Shown here: piece by piece, positions 26,880-40,270 of the stretch
Layout: each line of letters begins with the position of its first letter
Numbering within the stretch: the stretch's first letter is position 1
Assembly (NCBI RefSeq): GCF_963678635.1
Contig: NW_026970798.1
Coordinates: 1-44,000, forward strand
DNA: 44,000 nucleotides
Source: Symsagittifera roscoffensis
Taxonomy: Eukaryota; Xenacoelomorpha; Acoela; Convolutidae
Direction of reading: 5' to 3'
Notes under the pieces: model-generated
Told to the model about the DNA's origin: nothing
What the model saw: the letters and a program-made list of their open reading frames with translations, nothing else
The model's database searches: none
Program-made: the position numbers and the translations under genes

Positions 26880-29350
26880 GTGTTGATCAGCCAAAATTTT
26901 AGTGCATTTCGTATACTGTAGTTGCCCGGGGTTCTTGGGATTAGTTCAGTCCGTTTTATGAAGCATCTTGTGTAGTAAATTGGCCAAGTATTTATTGAGT
27001 TTAATTGAGTCGGTTCATTGAGTAGTTTACGTAGTTTGGTTGACAATTTTTTATTGGGATCAGTTCAGTCCAATTTATGGAGCAGTTTATCCAGTGTAGT
27101 GTTGCAAACTGTTAACTAGGGTTAGGTAAGTCGGTTTACACAGCAGTTTTTGTAGTGTAGTTGGCAAATACTTATGGGGGTTAGCTCAATCCGGTTTATG
27201 GAGCAGTTTTTGTAGTGTAGTTGGCAACTCGTAATTGACATTAGTGTAGTTGCTTTATGGAGCAGTTTGAGTAGTTTGGTTGACATTTTTTTAGTTGCTT
27301 CAGTCCGGTTTATGGAGCAGTTTTTATAGTGTTGATCAGCCAGGATTTTGGTGCATTTTGTATACTGTAGTTGCCTGGTTTTCTTGGGATTAGTTCAGTC
27401 CGTTTTATGGAGCATCTTATGTAGTAAATTGGCCAAGTATTTATTGAGTTTAATTGAGTCGGTTCATTGAGTAGTTTACGTAGTTTGGTTGACAATTTTT
27501 TATTGGGATCGCTTAATTCCGATTTATGGAGCAGTTTATCCAGTGTAGTGTTGCAAACTGTTAACTAGGGTTAGGTCAGTCGGTTAATACATCAGTTTTT
27601 GTAGTGTAGTTGGCAACTTGTAATTGACACTAGTTCAGTCGCTTTATGGAGCAGTTTACGTAGTTTGGTTGACATTTTTTTGTTGGTTCAGTCCGGTTTA
27701 TGGAGCAGTTTTTATAGTGTTGATCAGTCAGGATTTTGGTGCATTTTGTATACTGTAGTTGCCTGGGGTTCTTGGGATTAGTTCAGTCCGTTTTATGGAG
27801 CATCTTGTGTAGTAAATTGGCCAAGTATTTATTGAGTTTAATTGAGTCGGTTCATTGAGTAGTTTACGTAGTTTGGTTGACAATTTTTTATTGGGATCGG
27901 TTCAGTCCGATTTATGGAGCAGTTTATCCAGTGTAGTGTTGCAAACCTTTAACTAGGATTAGGTCAGTCGGTTTACACAGCCGTTTTTGTAGTGTAGTTG
28001 GCAAATACTCATTGGGGTTAGTTCAACCCGGTTTAAGGAGCAGTTTTTGTAGTGTAGTTAGCAAATCGTAATTGGCATTAGTTCAGTCTGGTTTATGGAG
28101 CATCTTGTAAAGCGTATGTGGTTAAGTTCTTTGGAGTTAGTTCAATTGGTTTATGGAGCATCTTGTGTAGTGTAGTGGCCAAGTGTTTACTGGGGTGGTT
28201 CAGTCGGTTTTTGGAGAAGTTTGTGTAATGTAATTGCCAAAAATTTAAAATGGTTAGACTAGTCCGGTTTATGAAGCAGTTTGTGTAGATTAGTTGCAAA
28301 ATCTTAATTACGTAAGTGCATTTCGGCTGCTTTAGGAGTTGGTGTAGTTTAGTTGCCAAATTTTAATTGCCTTTAATTCAGTCCGGTTTATGGAGCAGCT
28401 TGTGCAGTGTGGTTGCAAAAGGTTTGTTGAGGTAAGATCAGCCAGGATTATGGTACACTTTGCTTACTGTAGTTGCCTAGAGTTCTTGGGATTAGTTCAG
28501 TCCGTTTTATGGAGCATCTTGTGTAGTGTAGTGGCCATGTGTTTATTGAGTTTAACTCAGTCAGTTTATTGAGTAGTTTACGTAGTTTGTTTACAATTTT
28601 TTGTTGGGATCGGTTCAGTCCGGTTTATGGAGCAGTTTATCCAGTGTAGTGTTGCAAACTGTTAACTAGGGTTAGTTAAGTCGGTTTACACAGCAGTTTT
28701 TGTAGTGTAGTTGGCAAATACTTATTGGGCTAAGCTCAATCCGGTTTATGGAGCAGTTTTTGTAGTGTAGTTGGCAACTCGTATTTGACCTTAGTTCAGT
28801 CGCTTTATGGAGCAGTTTTCGTAGTTTGGTTGACATTTTTTTTGTTGGTTCAGTCCGGTTTATGGAGCAGTTTCTATAGTCTTGATCAGCCAGGATTTTG
28901 GCGCATTTTGTATACTGTAGCTGCCTCGGTTTCTCGGGATTAGTTCAGTCCGTTTTATGGAGCATCTTGTGTAGTGTATTGGCCAAATGTTTATTGAGAT
29001 TAATTGAGTCGGTTTATGGAGTAGTTTACGTAGTTTGGTTGAAAATTTTTATTGGGATTGATTCAGTCCGGTTTATGGAGCAATTTATCCAGTGTAGTGT
29101 TGCAAACTGTTAACTAGAATTAGATCAGTCGGTTTACACAGCAGTTTTTGTAGTGTAGTTGGCAAATACTTATGGGGGTTAGCTCAATCCGGTTTATGGA
29201 GCAGTTTTTGTAGTGTATTTGGCAACTCGTAATTGACATTAGTTCAGTCGCTTTATGGAGCAGTTTACGTAGTTTGGTTGACATTTTTTTTTGTTTCAGT
29301 CCCGTTTATGGAGCAGTTTTTGTAGTGTTGATCAGCCGGGATTTTGGTGC
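26880..29350. repeat. Higher-order repeat of ~449 bp in the left half of the array
   Basis: Corresponding points fall at 26903, 27352, 27740, 28902 and 29348, giving steps of 449, 388, a multiple, and 446 bp. The block is 7-8 basic units with fixed variants in order (for example a TTGATCAGCC unit, a TTACGTAGTTTGG unit, a TTATCCAGTG unit). The 388 step is one basic unit shorter, the mark of unequal exchange. Confidence 0.7.
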
Positions 29351-32010
29351 ATTTTGTATACTGTAGTTGCCTCGATTTCTCGGGATTAGTTCAGTCCGTT
29401 TTATGGAGCATCTTGTGCAGTGTATTGGCCAAGTGTTTATTGAGTTTAATTGAGTCGGTTTATAGAGTAGTTTACGTAGTTTGGTTGACAATTTTTATTG
29501 GGATCGGTCAGTCCGGTTTATGGAGCAGTTTATCCAGTGTAGTGTTGCAAACTGTTAACTAGGGTTAGGTCAGTCGGTTTAAATTGTGTAGTGTAGTTGC
29601 TAAAAGTTTATTGGGGTAAGATCAGCCAGGATTATGGTGCACTTGTATACTGTAGTTGCCTGGGGTTCTTGGGATTGGTTCAGTCCGTTTTATGGAACAT
29701 CTTGTGTAGTGAAGTGGCTAAGTGTTTATTGAGTTTAATTCAGTCGGTTTATGGAGTAGTTTACGTAGTTTGGTTGACAATTTTTTATTGGGATCGCTTA
29801 ATTCCGATTTATGGAGCAGTTTATCCAGTGTAGTGTTGCAAACCTTTAACTAGGGTTAGGTCAGTCGGTTTACACAGCTGTTCATGTAGTGTAGTGGGCA
29901 AATACTCATTGGGCTTAGTTCAACCCGGTTTATGGAGCAGTTTAATAGTGTAGTTAGCAAATCGTAATTGGCATTAGTTCAGTCTGGTTTATGGAGCATC
30001 TTGTAAAGCGTATGTGGTTAAGTTCTTTGGAGTTAGTTTAGTCGGTTTATGGGGCATCTGGTGTAGTATAGTGGCCAAGTGTTTACTGGGGTGGTTCAGT
30101 CGGTTTTTGGAGAAGTTTGCGTAGTGTAATTGCCAAAAGTTTAAAATGGTTAGATTAGTCCGGTTTATGATGCAGTTTGTGTAGAGTAGTTGCAAACTCT
30201 TAATTAGGGCAAGTGCAGTTCGGCTGCTTTAGGAGTTGGTGTAGTTTGGTTGCCAAATCTTAATTGCTTTTAATTCAATCCGGTTTACGGAGCAGCTTGT
30301 GTAGTGTGATTGCAAAGTTTTTTTGGGGTAAGATCAGCCAGGATTATGGTGCACTTTGTACACTGTAGTTGCCTGGGGTTCTTGGGATTAGTTCAGTCCG
30401 GTTTATGGAGCAACTTGTGTAGTGTAGTGGCCATGTTTTGATTGAGTTTAATTCAATCGGTTTATAGAGTAGTTTACGTAGTTTGGTTGACAATTTTTAT
30501 TGGGATCGGTCAGTCCGGTTTATGGAGCAGTTTATCCAGTGTAGTGTTGCAAACTGTTAACTAGGGTTAGGTCAGTCGGTTTAAATTGTGTAGTGTAGTT
30601 GCTAAAAGTTTATTGGGGTAAGATCAGCCAGGATTATGGTGCACTTGTATACTGTAGTTGCCTGGGGTTCTTGGGATTGGTTCAGTCCGTTTTATGGAAC
30701 ATCTTGTGTAGTGAAGTGGCCAAGTGTTTATTGAGTTTAATTCAGTCGGTTTATGGAGTAGTTTACGTAGTTTGGTTGACATTTTTTTTTTGTTTCAGTC
30801 CCGTTTATGGAGCAGTTTTTGTAGTGTTGATCAGCCGAGATTTTGGTGCATTTTGTATACTGTAGTTGCCTCGATTTCTCGGGATTAGTTCAGTCCGTTT
30901 TATGGAGCATCTTGTGCAGTGTATTGGCCAAGTGTTTATTGAGTTTAATTGAGTCGGTTTATAGAGTAGTTTACGTAGTTTGGTTGACAATTTTTATTGG
31001 GATCGGTCAGTCCGGTTTATGGAGCAGTTTATCCAGTGTAGTGTTGCAAACTGTTAACTAGGGTTAGGTCAGTCGGTTTAAATTGTGTAGTGTAGTTGCT
31101 AAAAGTTTATTGGGGTAAGATCAGCCAGGATTATGGTGCACTTGTATACTGTAGTTGCCTGGGGTTCTTGGGATTGGTTCAGTCCGTTTTATGGAACATC
31201 TTGTGTAGTGAAGTGGCCAAGTGTTTATTGAGTTTAATTCAGTCGGTTTATGGAGTAGTTTACGTAGTTTGGTTGACAATTTTTTATTGGGATCGATTAA
31301 TTCCGATTTATGGAGCAGTTTATCCAGTGTAGTGTTGCAAACCTTTAACTAGGGTTAGGTCAGTCGGTTTACACAGCTGTTCATGTAGTGTAGTGGGCAA
31401 ATACTCATTGGGCTTAGTTCAACCCGGTTTATGGAGCAGTTTAATAGTGTAGTTAGCAAATCGTAATTGGCATTAGTTCAGTCTGGTTTATGGAACATCT
31501 TGTAAAGCGTATGTGGTTAAGTTCTTTGGAGTTAGTTTAGTCGGTTTATGGGGCATCTGGTGTAGTATAGTGGCCAAGTGTTTACTGGGGTGGTTCAGTC
31601 GGTTTTTGGAGAAGTTTGCGTAGTGTAATTGCCAAAAGTTTAAAATGGTTAGATTAGTCCGGTTTATGATGCAGTTTGTGTAGAGTAGTTGCAAACTCTT
31701 AATTAGGGCAAGTGCAGTTCGGCTGCTTTAGGAGTTGGTGTAGTTTGGTTGCCAAATCTTAATTGCTTTTAATTCAATCCGGTTTACGGAGCAGCTTGTG
31801 TAGTGTGATTGCAAAAGTTTTTTTGGGGTAAGATCAGCCAGGATTATGGTGCACTTTGTACACTGTAGTTGCCTGGGGTTCTTGGGATTAGTTCAGTCCG
31901 GTTTATGGAGCATCTTGTGTAGTGTAGTGGCCATGTTTTTATTGAGTTTAATTCAATCGGTTTATTGAGAAGTTTACGTAGTTTGGTTGACAATTTGTTT
32001 TGGGATCGGT
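29270..32010. repeat. 1499-bp tandem duplication in the array
   Basis: Positions 29344, 29597 and 29989 recur at 30843, 31096 and 31488, all offset by 1499 bp with very few differences. The second copy is recognisable to about 32010. The near identity marks it as a recent event compared with the divergence between basic units. Confidence 0.8.
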
Positions 32011-32603
32011 TCAGTCCGGTTTATGGAGCAGTTTATCCAGTATAGTTGCAAACTGTTAACTAGGGTTAGGTCAGTCGGTTTATACAGCAGTTTTTGTAGT
32101 TTAGTTAGCAAATACTTTTTGGGGTTAGTTCAATCCGGTTTATGGAGCAGTTTTGTAGTGTAGTTGGCAACTCGTAATTGGCATTAGATCAGTCTGGTTT
32201 CTGAAACAGATTCTGTATTGTATTTTCCAAGTTTGTTTTGGGGATAGTTCAGTCCGTTTCATGAAGCAGTGTGTGTAGTGTAGTTGTCAAATATTTATTG
32301 GGATTATTGCAGTCAAGTTTATTGAGCAGTTTGGGATTTGTAGTTCCTAATAGTTTTTGGGCTAGTTCAGTCAGGTTATTGGAGCAGTTTGTATAATATA
32401 GTTGCCATAGGCTTTTTGGGGTTAGTTCAGTCCGGTTTATGGAGTAGATTTCTCAGTGTGGTTGCCAAATTTTTATTGGGGTTGTTGCAGTCATGTTTAT
32501 GGAGCATGTTGAGATTTGTAGTTCCTAATAGTTTTTGGGCTAGTTCAGTCAGGTTATTGGAGCAGTTTTTGTGGTGTATTTGCCAAACATTTTTTTGGGT
32601 TAG

Positions 32604-35600
32604 TTCATTCCGGTTTATGAAGCAGTTCTTTAGTGTACTTGTCCTATTTTTCGGTGCTACTGCAGTCTTTTTTATAGAGCAGTTTGGGAGTTGTAATTGC
32701 TAATAGTTTTCGGGTTAATTCAGTCCGCTTTAAGGAGAACTTTGTTGAGTGTAGTTGCCAAATATTTTTTGGGGTTAGTTCAGTCAAGTCTATGGAGCAG
32801 TTTTTTTAATGTAGTTGCCAAGTGATTTTTGAGGTTAGTTCAGTCGGTTCATGAAGCAGTGTGTATAGTTTAGTTGCCAAATTTTGATTAGGGTTATTGC
32901 AGTCATGTTTTTGAAGCAGTTTGGGATTTGTAGTTGCTAATAGCTTTTGGGTTAGCTATAGCTTACGGAGCAATTTACGCACATTGTTTCAGTCCGGTTT
33001 ATGGAGCAGTCTGTGTAGTGTAGTTGCCAAAACTTTAATATGGTTAGATCAATCCGGTTTATGAAGCAGTTTTTATAGTGTAGTTGCCAACTCTTAATTA
33101 AGGTTAGTTCAGTTCGGTTTATTTAGCAGTTTGTGTATTGTAGTTGCCCAGTCTTTTCTGGGGTTATTGCAGTCTTGTTTATCGAACTGTTTGGGATGCG
33201 TAGTTGCTAGTAGTTTTTGGGTTAGTTCAGTCAGTCCCCTTAATGGAGCAGTTTAAGTAGTATAGTTCCCGAATTTTAATTTGCGTTAGTTCAGTCCGGC
33301 TTATGAAGCAGTTTGTGCATTGTAGTTGCCAAATCTTTTCTGGGGTTGTTGCAGTCATCGTCACGTTTATGGAGCTTTTTGGTATTTGTAGTTGCTAATA
33401 GTTTTTGGGTTAGTTCAGCCAGGTTTATGGAGCAGTTTGTGTAGTGTAGTTTTCAAAAGTTTTTTGGGGATAGTTCAGTCAGGTTTATGAAGCAGTTTGT
33501 GTAGTGTAGTTGTCAAAGGTTTTATTGGGGTAAGATTAGTCAGGATGATGGTGCCCTTTGTATAGTGTAGTTGCCAATTGTTTATTGGGAATGGTTCAGT
33601 CCAGTTGGTGGGCCAACTTGTGTTGTGTATTAGCCAAAAATGTCATTTGGGGCTAGCTTATTGTAGTTCGTTCAGTCGGTTGATAGAACAGTTTGTGTAA
33701 TGTAGTTACCAACTTCTTTTGGGGTTTGTTCGGTCTAGTTTTTGGTAGCAGTGTGTCTAGTACAGTTGTTTAACGTACCTTAAGTCAGTATTGTGGAGCA
33801 ATTTTTGTAGTGTAGTTGGCCACTCCTAATTGGCATTAGTTCAGTCCGGTTTATGAAGCAGTTTGTGCAGTTAAAGTGCCAAATCTTTGTTGGAGTTATT
33901 GCAGTCATATTTATGGAGCAGTTTGGAATGTGTATTTGCTATTAGTTTTTGACTTAGTTCATTCCAGTAATTGGAGCATTTGTGTAGTGTTGTTGCCAAA
34001 TTTTTAATGGAGTTAATTCAGTCCGTTTTTTAGCAGTTTGTGCAGTGTAGTTGTTAATAGTTTTTGGGTTACTTCAGTCAGGTTTATGGAGCAGTTTGTG
34101 TAGTGTAGTTGCCGAAGGTTTATTGGGGTAAGATCAGCCAGGATTATGGTGCACTTTGTATAGTGTAGTTGCCAACTGTTTATCGGGAATAGTTCAGTCC
34201 AGTTGATGGAGCAATTGCCAAAATGTCAATTGGGGCTAGTTTATTGTGGTTTGTTCAGTCATTTGGTAGAGCAGTTTATAATTTAATTGCCAAAATCCTA
34301 TTGAGGTTGATTGGGTCCCGTTTTTGTCTGCAGTGTGCTAGTGTTTTTGTTAAACGTATATTGTGGTTAATTAATTCGGCCGTAAGAGCTGTTTTTCTAG
34401 TGAAAGTTGGCAACTCTTAATTGGCATAAGTTCATTCCGGTTTATGAAGCAGTTCTTTAGTGTACTTGTCCTATTTTTCGGTGCTACTGCAGTCTTTTTT
34501 ATAGATTAGTTTGGGAGTTGTAATTGCTAATAGTTTTTGGGTTAATTCAGTCCGCTTTAAGGAGAACTTTGTTGAGTGTAGTTGCCAAATATTTTTTGGG
34601 GTTAGTTCAGTCAAGTCTATGGAGCAGTTTTTTTAATGTAGTTGCCAAGTGATTTTTGAGGTTAGTTCAGTCGGTTCATGAAGCAGTGTGTGTAGTTTAG
34701 TTGCCAAATTTTGATTAGGGTTATTGCAGTCATGTTTTTGAAGCAGTTTGGGATTTGTAGTTGCTAATAGCTTTTGGGTTAGCTATAGCTTACGGAGCAA
34801 TTTACGCACATTGTTTCAGTCCGGTTTATGGAGCAGTCTGTGTAGTGTAGTTGCCAAAACTTTAATATGGTTAGATCAATCCGGTTTATGAAGCAGTTTT
34901 TATAGTGTAGTTGCCAACTCTTAATTAAGGTTAGTTCAGTTCGGTTTATTTAGCAGTTTGTGTATTGTAGTTGCCCAGTCTTTTCTGGGGTTATTGCAGT
35001 CTTGTTTATCGAACTGTTTGGGATGCTTAGTTGCTAGTAGTTTTTGGGTTAGTTCAGTCAGTCCCCTTAATGGAGCAGTTTAAGTAGTATAGTTCCCGAA
35101 TTTTAATTTGCGTTAGTTCAGTCCGGCTTATGAAGCAGTTTGTGCATTGTAGTTGCCAAATCTTTTCTGGGGTTGTTGCAGTCATCGTCACGTTTATGGA
35201 GCTTTTTGGTATTTGTAGTTGCTAATAGTTTTTGGGTTAGTTCAGCCAGGTTTATGGAGCAGTTTGTGTAGTGTAGTTTTCAAAAGTTTTTTGGGGATAG
35301 TTCAGTCAGGTTTATGAAGCAGTTTGTGTAGTGTAGTTGTCAAAGGTTTTATTGGGGTAAGATTAGTCAGGATGATGGTGCCCTTTGTTTAGTGTAGTTG
35401 CCAATTGTTTATTGGGAATGGTTCAGTCCAGTTGGTGGGCCAACTTGTGTTGTGTATTAGCCAAAAATGTCATTTGGGGCTAGCTTATTGTAGTTCGTTC
35501 AGTCGGTTGATAGAACAGTTTGTGTAATGTAGTTACCAACTTCTTTTGGGGTTTGTTCGGTCTAGTTTTTGGTAGCAGTGTGTCTAGTACAGTTGTTTAA

Positions 35601-36257
35601 CGTACCTTAAGTCAGTATTGTGGAGCAATTTTTGTAGTGTAGTTGGCCACTCCTAATTGGCATTAGTTCAGTCCGGTTTATGAAGCAGTTTGTGCAGTTA
35701 AAGTGCCAAATCTTTGTTGGAGTTATTGCAGTCATATTTATGGAGCAGTTTGGAATGTGTATTTGCTATTAGTTTTTGACTTAGTTCATTCCAGTAATTG
35801 GAGCATTTGTGTAGTGTTGTTGCCAAATTTTTAATGGAGTTAATTCAGTCCGTTTTTTAGCAGTTTGTGCAGTGTAGTTGTTAATAGTTTTTGGGTTACT
35901 TCAGTCAGGTTTATGGAGCAGTTTGTGTAGTGTAGTTGCCGAAGGTTTATTGGGGTAAGATCAGCCAGGATTATGGTGCACTTTGTATAGTGTAGTTGCC
36001 AACTGTTTATCGGGAATAGTTCAGTCCAGTTGATGGAGCAATTGCCAAAATGTCAATTGGGGCTAGTTTATTGTGGTTTGTTCAGTCATTTGGTAGAGCA
36101 GTTTATAATTTAATTGCCAAAATCCTATTGAGGTTGATTGGGTCCGGTTTTTGTCAGCAGTGTGCTAGTGCTTTTGTTAAACATATATTGTGGTTAATTA
36201 ATTCGGCCGTAAGAGCTGTTTTTCTAGTGAAAGTTGGCAACTCTTAATTGGCATAAG
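32604..36257. repeat. 1827-bp tandem duplication in the array
   Basis: The block from about 32604 to 34430 is repeated from about 34431 to 36257 (for example CGGTTTATGA at 32611 and 34438). I noticed only a handful of substitutions. It covers about 30 basic units. A diverged partial third copy continues from about 36260. Confidence 0.85.
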
Positions 36258-37087
36258 TTCAGTCCGGTTTCTGAAGCAGTTGGTGCATTGTAGTTTCCAA
36301 TTGTGTTTTGGGGATATTTCAGTCCGGTTTATGAAGCACTTTGTGTAGTGTAGTGGCCGAAGCTTTTTTGGGGTTTTTGCAGTCCTTTTTATGGAGCAGT
36401 TTGGGATTTGTAGCTGCTAATTGTTTTTGGATAGTTAAGTCCGCTAAATGGAGCAGTTTATGTTGTATAGTTGGCGAATTTTAATTTGCGTTAGTTCAGT
36501 CCGGCTTATGAAGCAGTTTGTGTATTGTAGTTGCCAAATCTTTTCTGGGGTTGTTGCAGTCATCGTCATGTTTATGGAGCCTTTTGGTATTTGGAGTTGC
36601 TAATAGTTTTTGGGTTAGCTCAACCAGGTTTATGGAGCAGTTTGTGTAGTGTAGTTTCCAAATGTTTTTTGGGGATAGTTCAGTCACGTATATGAAGCAG
36701 TTTGTGTAGTGTAGTTGTCAAAGGTTTTATTGGGGTAAGATTAGTCAGGATGATGGTGCCCTTTGTATAGTGTAGTTGCCAATTGTTTATTGGGAATGGT
36801 TCAGTCCAGTTGGTGGGCCAATTTGTGTTGTGTATTTGCCAAAAATGTCATTTGGGGCTAGCCCATTGTAGTTCGTTCAGTCGGTTGATAGAACAGTTTG
36901 TGTAATGTAGTTGCCAACATCATATTGGGGTTTGTTCGGTCTAGTTTTTGATAGCAGTGTGTCTAGTACAGTTGTTTAACGTACCTTAAGTCCGTATTGT
37001 GGAGCAATTTTTGTAGTGTAGTTGGCCACTCCTAATTGGCATTAGTTCAGTACGGTTTATGAAGCAGTTTGTGTAGTTAAGTTGCTA

Positions 37088-39620
37088 AATCTTTGTTGGG
37101 GTTATTGCAGTCATGTTTATGGAGCAGTTTGGAATATGTATTTGCTATTAGTTTTTGAGTTAGTTCATTCCAGTTATTGAAGCAGTTTGTGTAGTGTTTT
37201 TGCCAAATTTTTAATGGAGTTAATTCAGTCCGTTTTTTTAGCAGTTTGTGCAGTGTAGTTAGCAAAAATTTATTGGGGTTACTTCAGTCAGGTTTATGGA
37301 GCAGTTTGTGTAGTGTATTTGCCGAAGGTTTATTGGGGTAAGATCAGTCAGGATTATGGTGCACTTTATATAGTGTAGTTGCCAACTGTTTATCGGGAAT
37401 AAATCAGCCCAGTTGGTGGAGCAATTTGTTTAGTGTAATTGCCAAAATGTCAATTGGGGCTAGTTTATTGTTGTTCGTTCAGTCAGTTGCTAGGGCAGGT
37501 TATAATGTACTTGCCAAAATCCTATTGAGGTTGATTGGGGCCGGTTTTTGAAGCAGTGTGCTAGTGCTTTTGTTAAACGTATATTGTGGTTAATTAATTC
37601 CGCCGTAAGAGCTGTTTTTCTAGTGAAAGTTGGCAACTCCTAATTAGCATAAGTTCAGTCCGGTTTCTGAAGCAGTTGGTGCATTGTAGTTTCCAATTAT
37701 GTTTTGGGGATATTTCAGTCCGGTTTATGAAGCACTTTGTGTAGTGTAGTGGCCGAATCTTTTTTGGGTTTTTGCTGTCCTTTTTATGGAGCAGTTTGGG
37801 ATTTGTAGCTGCTAAATGTTTTTGGGTTGGTTCAGTTCGGTTTTTTGAGCAGTTTGTGTAGTGTAGTTGCCCAGTCTATTCTGGGGTTATTGCAGTCTTG
37901 TTTATGGAACTGTTTGGGATGGGTAGTTGCTAGTAGTTTTTGGGTTAGTTCAGTCCCCTTCATGGAGCAGTTTATGTAGTATAATTGCCGATTTTTAATT
38001 TGCGTTAGTTCAGTCCGGCTTATGAAGCAGTTTGTGTATTGTAGTTGCCAAATCTTTGTTGGGGTTATTGAAGTCATGTTTATGGAGCAGTTTGGAATAA
38101 GTATTTGCTATTAATTTTTGAGTTTGTTCATTCCAGTTATTGGAGCAGTTTGTGTAGTGTTGTTGCCCAATTATTAATGGAGTTAATTCAGTCCGTTTTT
38201 TTAGCAGTTTGTGCAGTGTAGTTAGCAAAAATTTATTTGGGTTATTTTAGTCAGGTTTATGGAGCAGTTTGTGTAGTGTATTTGCCGAAGGTTTATTGGG
38301 GTAAGATCAGTCAGGATTATGGTGCACTTGAAATAGTGTAGTTGCCAACTGTTTATCGGGAATAAATCAGCCCAGTTGATGGAGCAATTTGTTTAGTGTA
38401 ATTGCCAAAATGTCAATTGGGGCTAGTTTATTGTGGTTCGTTCAGTCAGTTGCTAGAGCAGGTTATAATGTACTTGCCAAAATCCTATTGAGGTTGATTG
38501 GGTCCGTTTTTTGAAGCAGTGTGCTAGTGCTTTTGTTAAACGTATATTGTGGATAATTAATTCCGCCGTAAGAGCTGTTTTTCTAGTGAAAGTTGGCAAC
38601 TCCTAATTGGCATAAGTTCAGTCCGGTTTCTGAAGCAGTTGGTGCATTGTAGTTTCCAATTATGTTTTGGGGATATTTCAGTCCGGTTTATGAAGCACTT
38701 TGTGTAGTGTAGTGGCCGAATATTTTTTGGGTTTTTGCTGTCCTTTTTATGGAGCAGTTTGGGATTTGCAGCTGCTAAATGTCTTTGGGTTGGTTCAGTT
38801 CGGTTTATTGAGCAGTTTGTGTAGTGTAGTTGCCCAGTCTATTCTGGGGTTATTGCAGTCTTGTTTATGGAACTGTTTGGGATGCGTAGTTGCTAGTAGT
38901 TTTTGGGTTAGTTCAGTCCCCTTAATGGAGCAGTTTATGTAGTATAATTGCCGAATTTTAATTTGCGTTAGTTCAGTCCGGCTTATGAAGCAGTTTGTGT
39001 ATTGTAGTTGCCAAATCTTTGTTGGGGTTATTGTAGTCATGTTTATGGAGCAGTTTGGAATAAGTATTTGCTATTAGTTTTTGAGTTAGTTCAGTCCAGT
39101 TGTTGGAGCAGTTTGTGTAGTGTTGTTGCCAATTTTTTAATGGAGTTAATTCAGTCCGTTTTTTTAGCAGTTTGTGCAGTGTAGTTGGCAAAATTTTATT
39201 GGGGTAACTGCAGTCATGTTTATGGAGCAGTTTCGGAAATGTACTTGCTAATAGTTTTTGGGTTACTTCAGTCAGGTTTATGGAGCAGTTTGTGCAGTGT
39301 AGTTGCCGAAGGATTATTGGGGCAAGATCAGTCAGGATTATGGTGCACTTTGTATAGTGTAGTTGCCAACTGTTTATCGGGAATAGTTCAGTCCAGTTGA
39401 TGGAGCAATTTGTTTAGTGTATTTGCCAAAATGTCAATTGGGGCTAGTTTATTGTGGTTCGTTCAGTCAGTTGGTAGAGCAGTTTGTAATGTAATGGCCA
39501 AAATCCTATTGAGGTTGATTGGGTCCGGTTTTTGTCAGCAGTGTGCTAGTGCATTTGTTAAACGTATAATTAATTCCGCCGTAAGACCTGTTTTTCTAGT
39601 GAAAGTTGGCAACTCTTAAT
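37088..39620. repeat. 963-bp higher-order repeat
   Basis: The motif AATCTTTG beginning at 37088 recurs at 38051 and 39014, exactly 963 bp apart each time, with matching sequence around it. Sixteen basic units make one block. This is the most regular higher-order period in the array. Confidence 0.8.
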
Positions 39621-40270
39621 TGGCATGAGTTCAGTCCGGTTTCTGAAGCAGTTGGTGCATAGTAGTTTCCAATTGTGTTTTGGGGATATTTCAGTCCGGT
39701 TTATGAAGCACTTTGTGTAGTGTAGTGGCCGAATCTTTTTTGGAGTTTTTGCAGTCCTTTTTATGGAGCAATTTGAGATTTGTAGCTGCTAAATGGTTTT
39801 GGGTTAGTTCAGTCAGGTTCATTGGGCAGTTTGTGTAGTGTAGTTGCCAAAGGTTTACTGGGGTTAGATCAGTCAGGATTATGATGCACTTTGTGTAGTG
39901 TAGTTGCCAAATACTTGTTGGGGTTAGTTCAGTCCGGTTGATGTAGAATCTTTTGTAGTGTACTGGTCAAATGTTTGTTGATGTTAGTTCAGTCGGTTTA
40001 TGGAGCAGTTTAAGTAGTTTTGTTGACAAATTTTTTTTGTGGTCGCTGCAGTCCGGTTTTTATAGGTAGATTATGTAGTGTAGTTGCCAGCTGTTAATTG
40101 AGGTTAGTTCAGTCGGTTTATGAAGCAGTTTAAGTAGTTTGGCTGACAAATTTTTATTGGGGTCGCTTCCGTCCGGTTTATGGAGCACTTATTGTAGTGC
40201 AGTTGCCAGCTGTTAATTGAGGTTAGTTCAGTCCGGTTTATGGAGCAGTTTTTGTAATGTAGTTAACTCT

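Larger units (their letters stand above)
22979..40270. repeat. ~17-kb minisatellite array, ~60-bp unit
   Basis: The unit runs roughly GGTTTATGGAGCAGTTTGTG, then TAGTGTAGTTGCCAAATGTT, then TATTGGGGTTAGTTCAGTCC: 60 bp and about 285 copies. Copies diverge by point changes and small indels, and larger blocks repeat inside the array. The plus strand is G/T-rich and poor in C throughout, a strong strand asymmetry. Because 60 is divisible by three, one plus frame and one minus frame give short 20-residue-periodic ORFs. They are broken everywhere, start at arbitrary ATGs and are not credible genes. Type: minisatellite or satellite, location (centromeric, heterochromatic or other) unknown. Confidence 0.95.

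Noticed and set aside
23250-39619. Many 60-104-codon ORFs on both strands inside the satellite array
   Set aside because: They follow from a 60-bp unit divisible by three. They start at arbitrary ATGs, are broken by frequent indels and stops, and have no conserved boundaries.
22979-40270. Could the array be a CRISPR-like or piRNA-type repeat-spacer structure?
   Set aside because: Units are contiguous with no unique spacers between constant repeats, and the whole context is eukaryotic.
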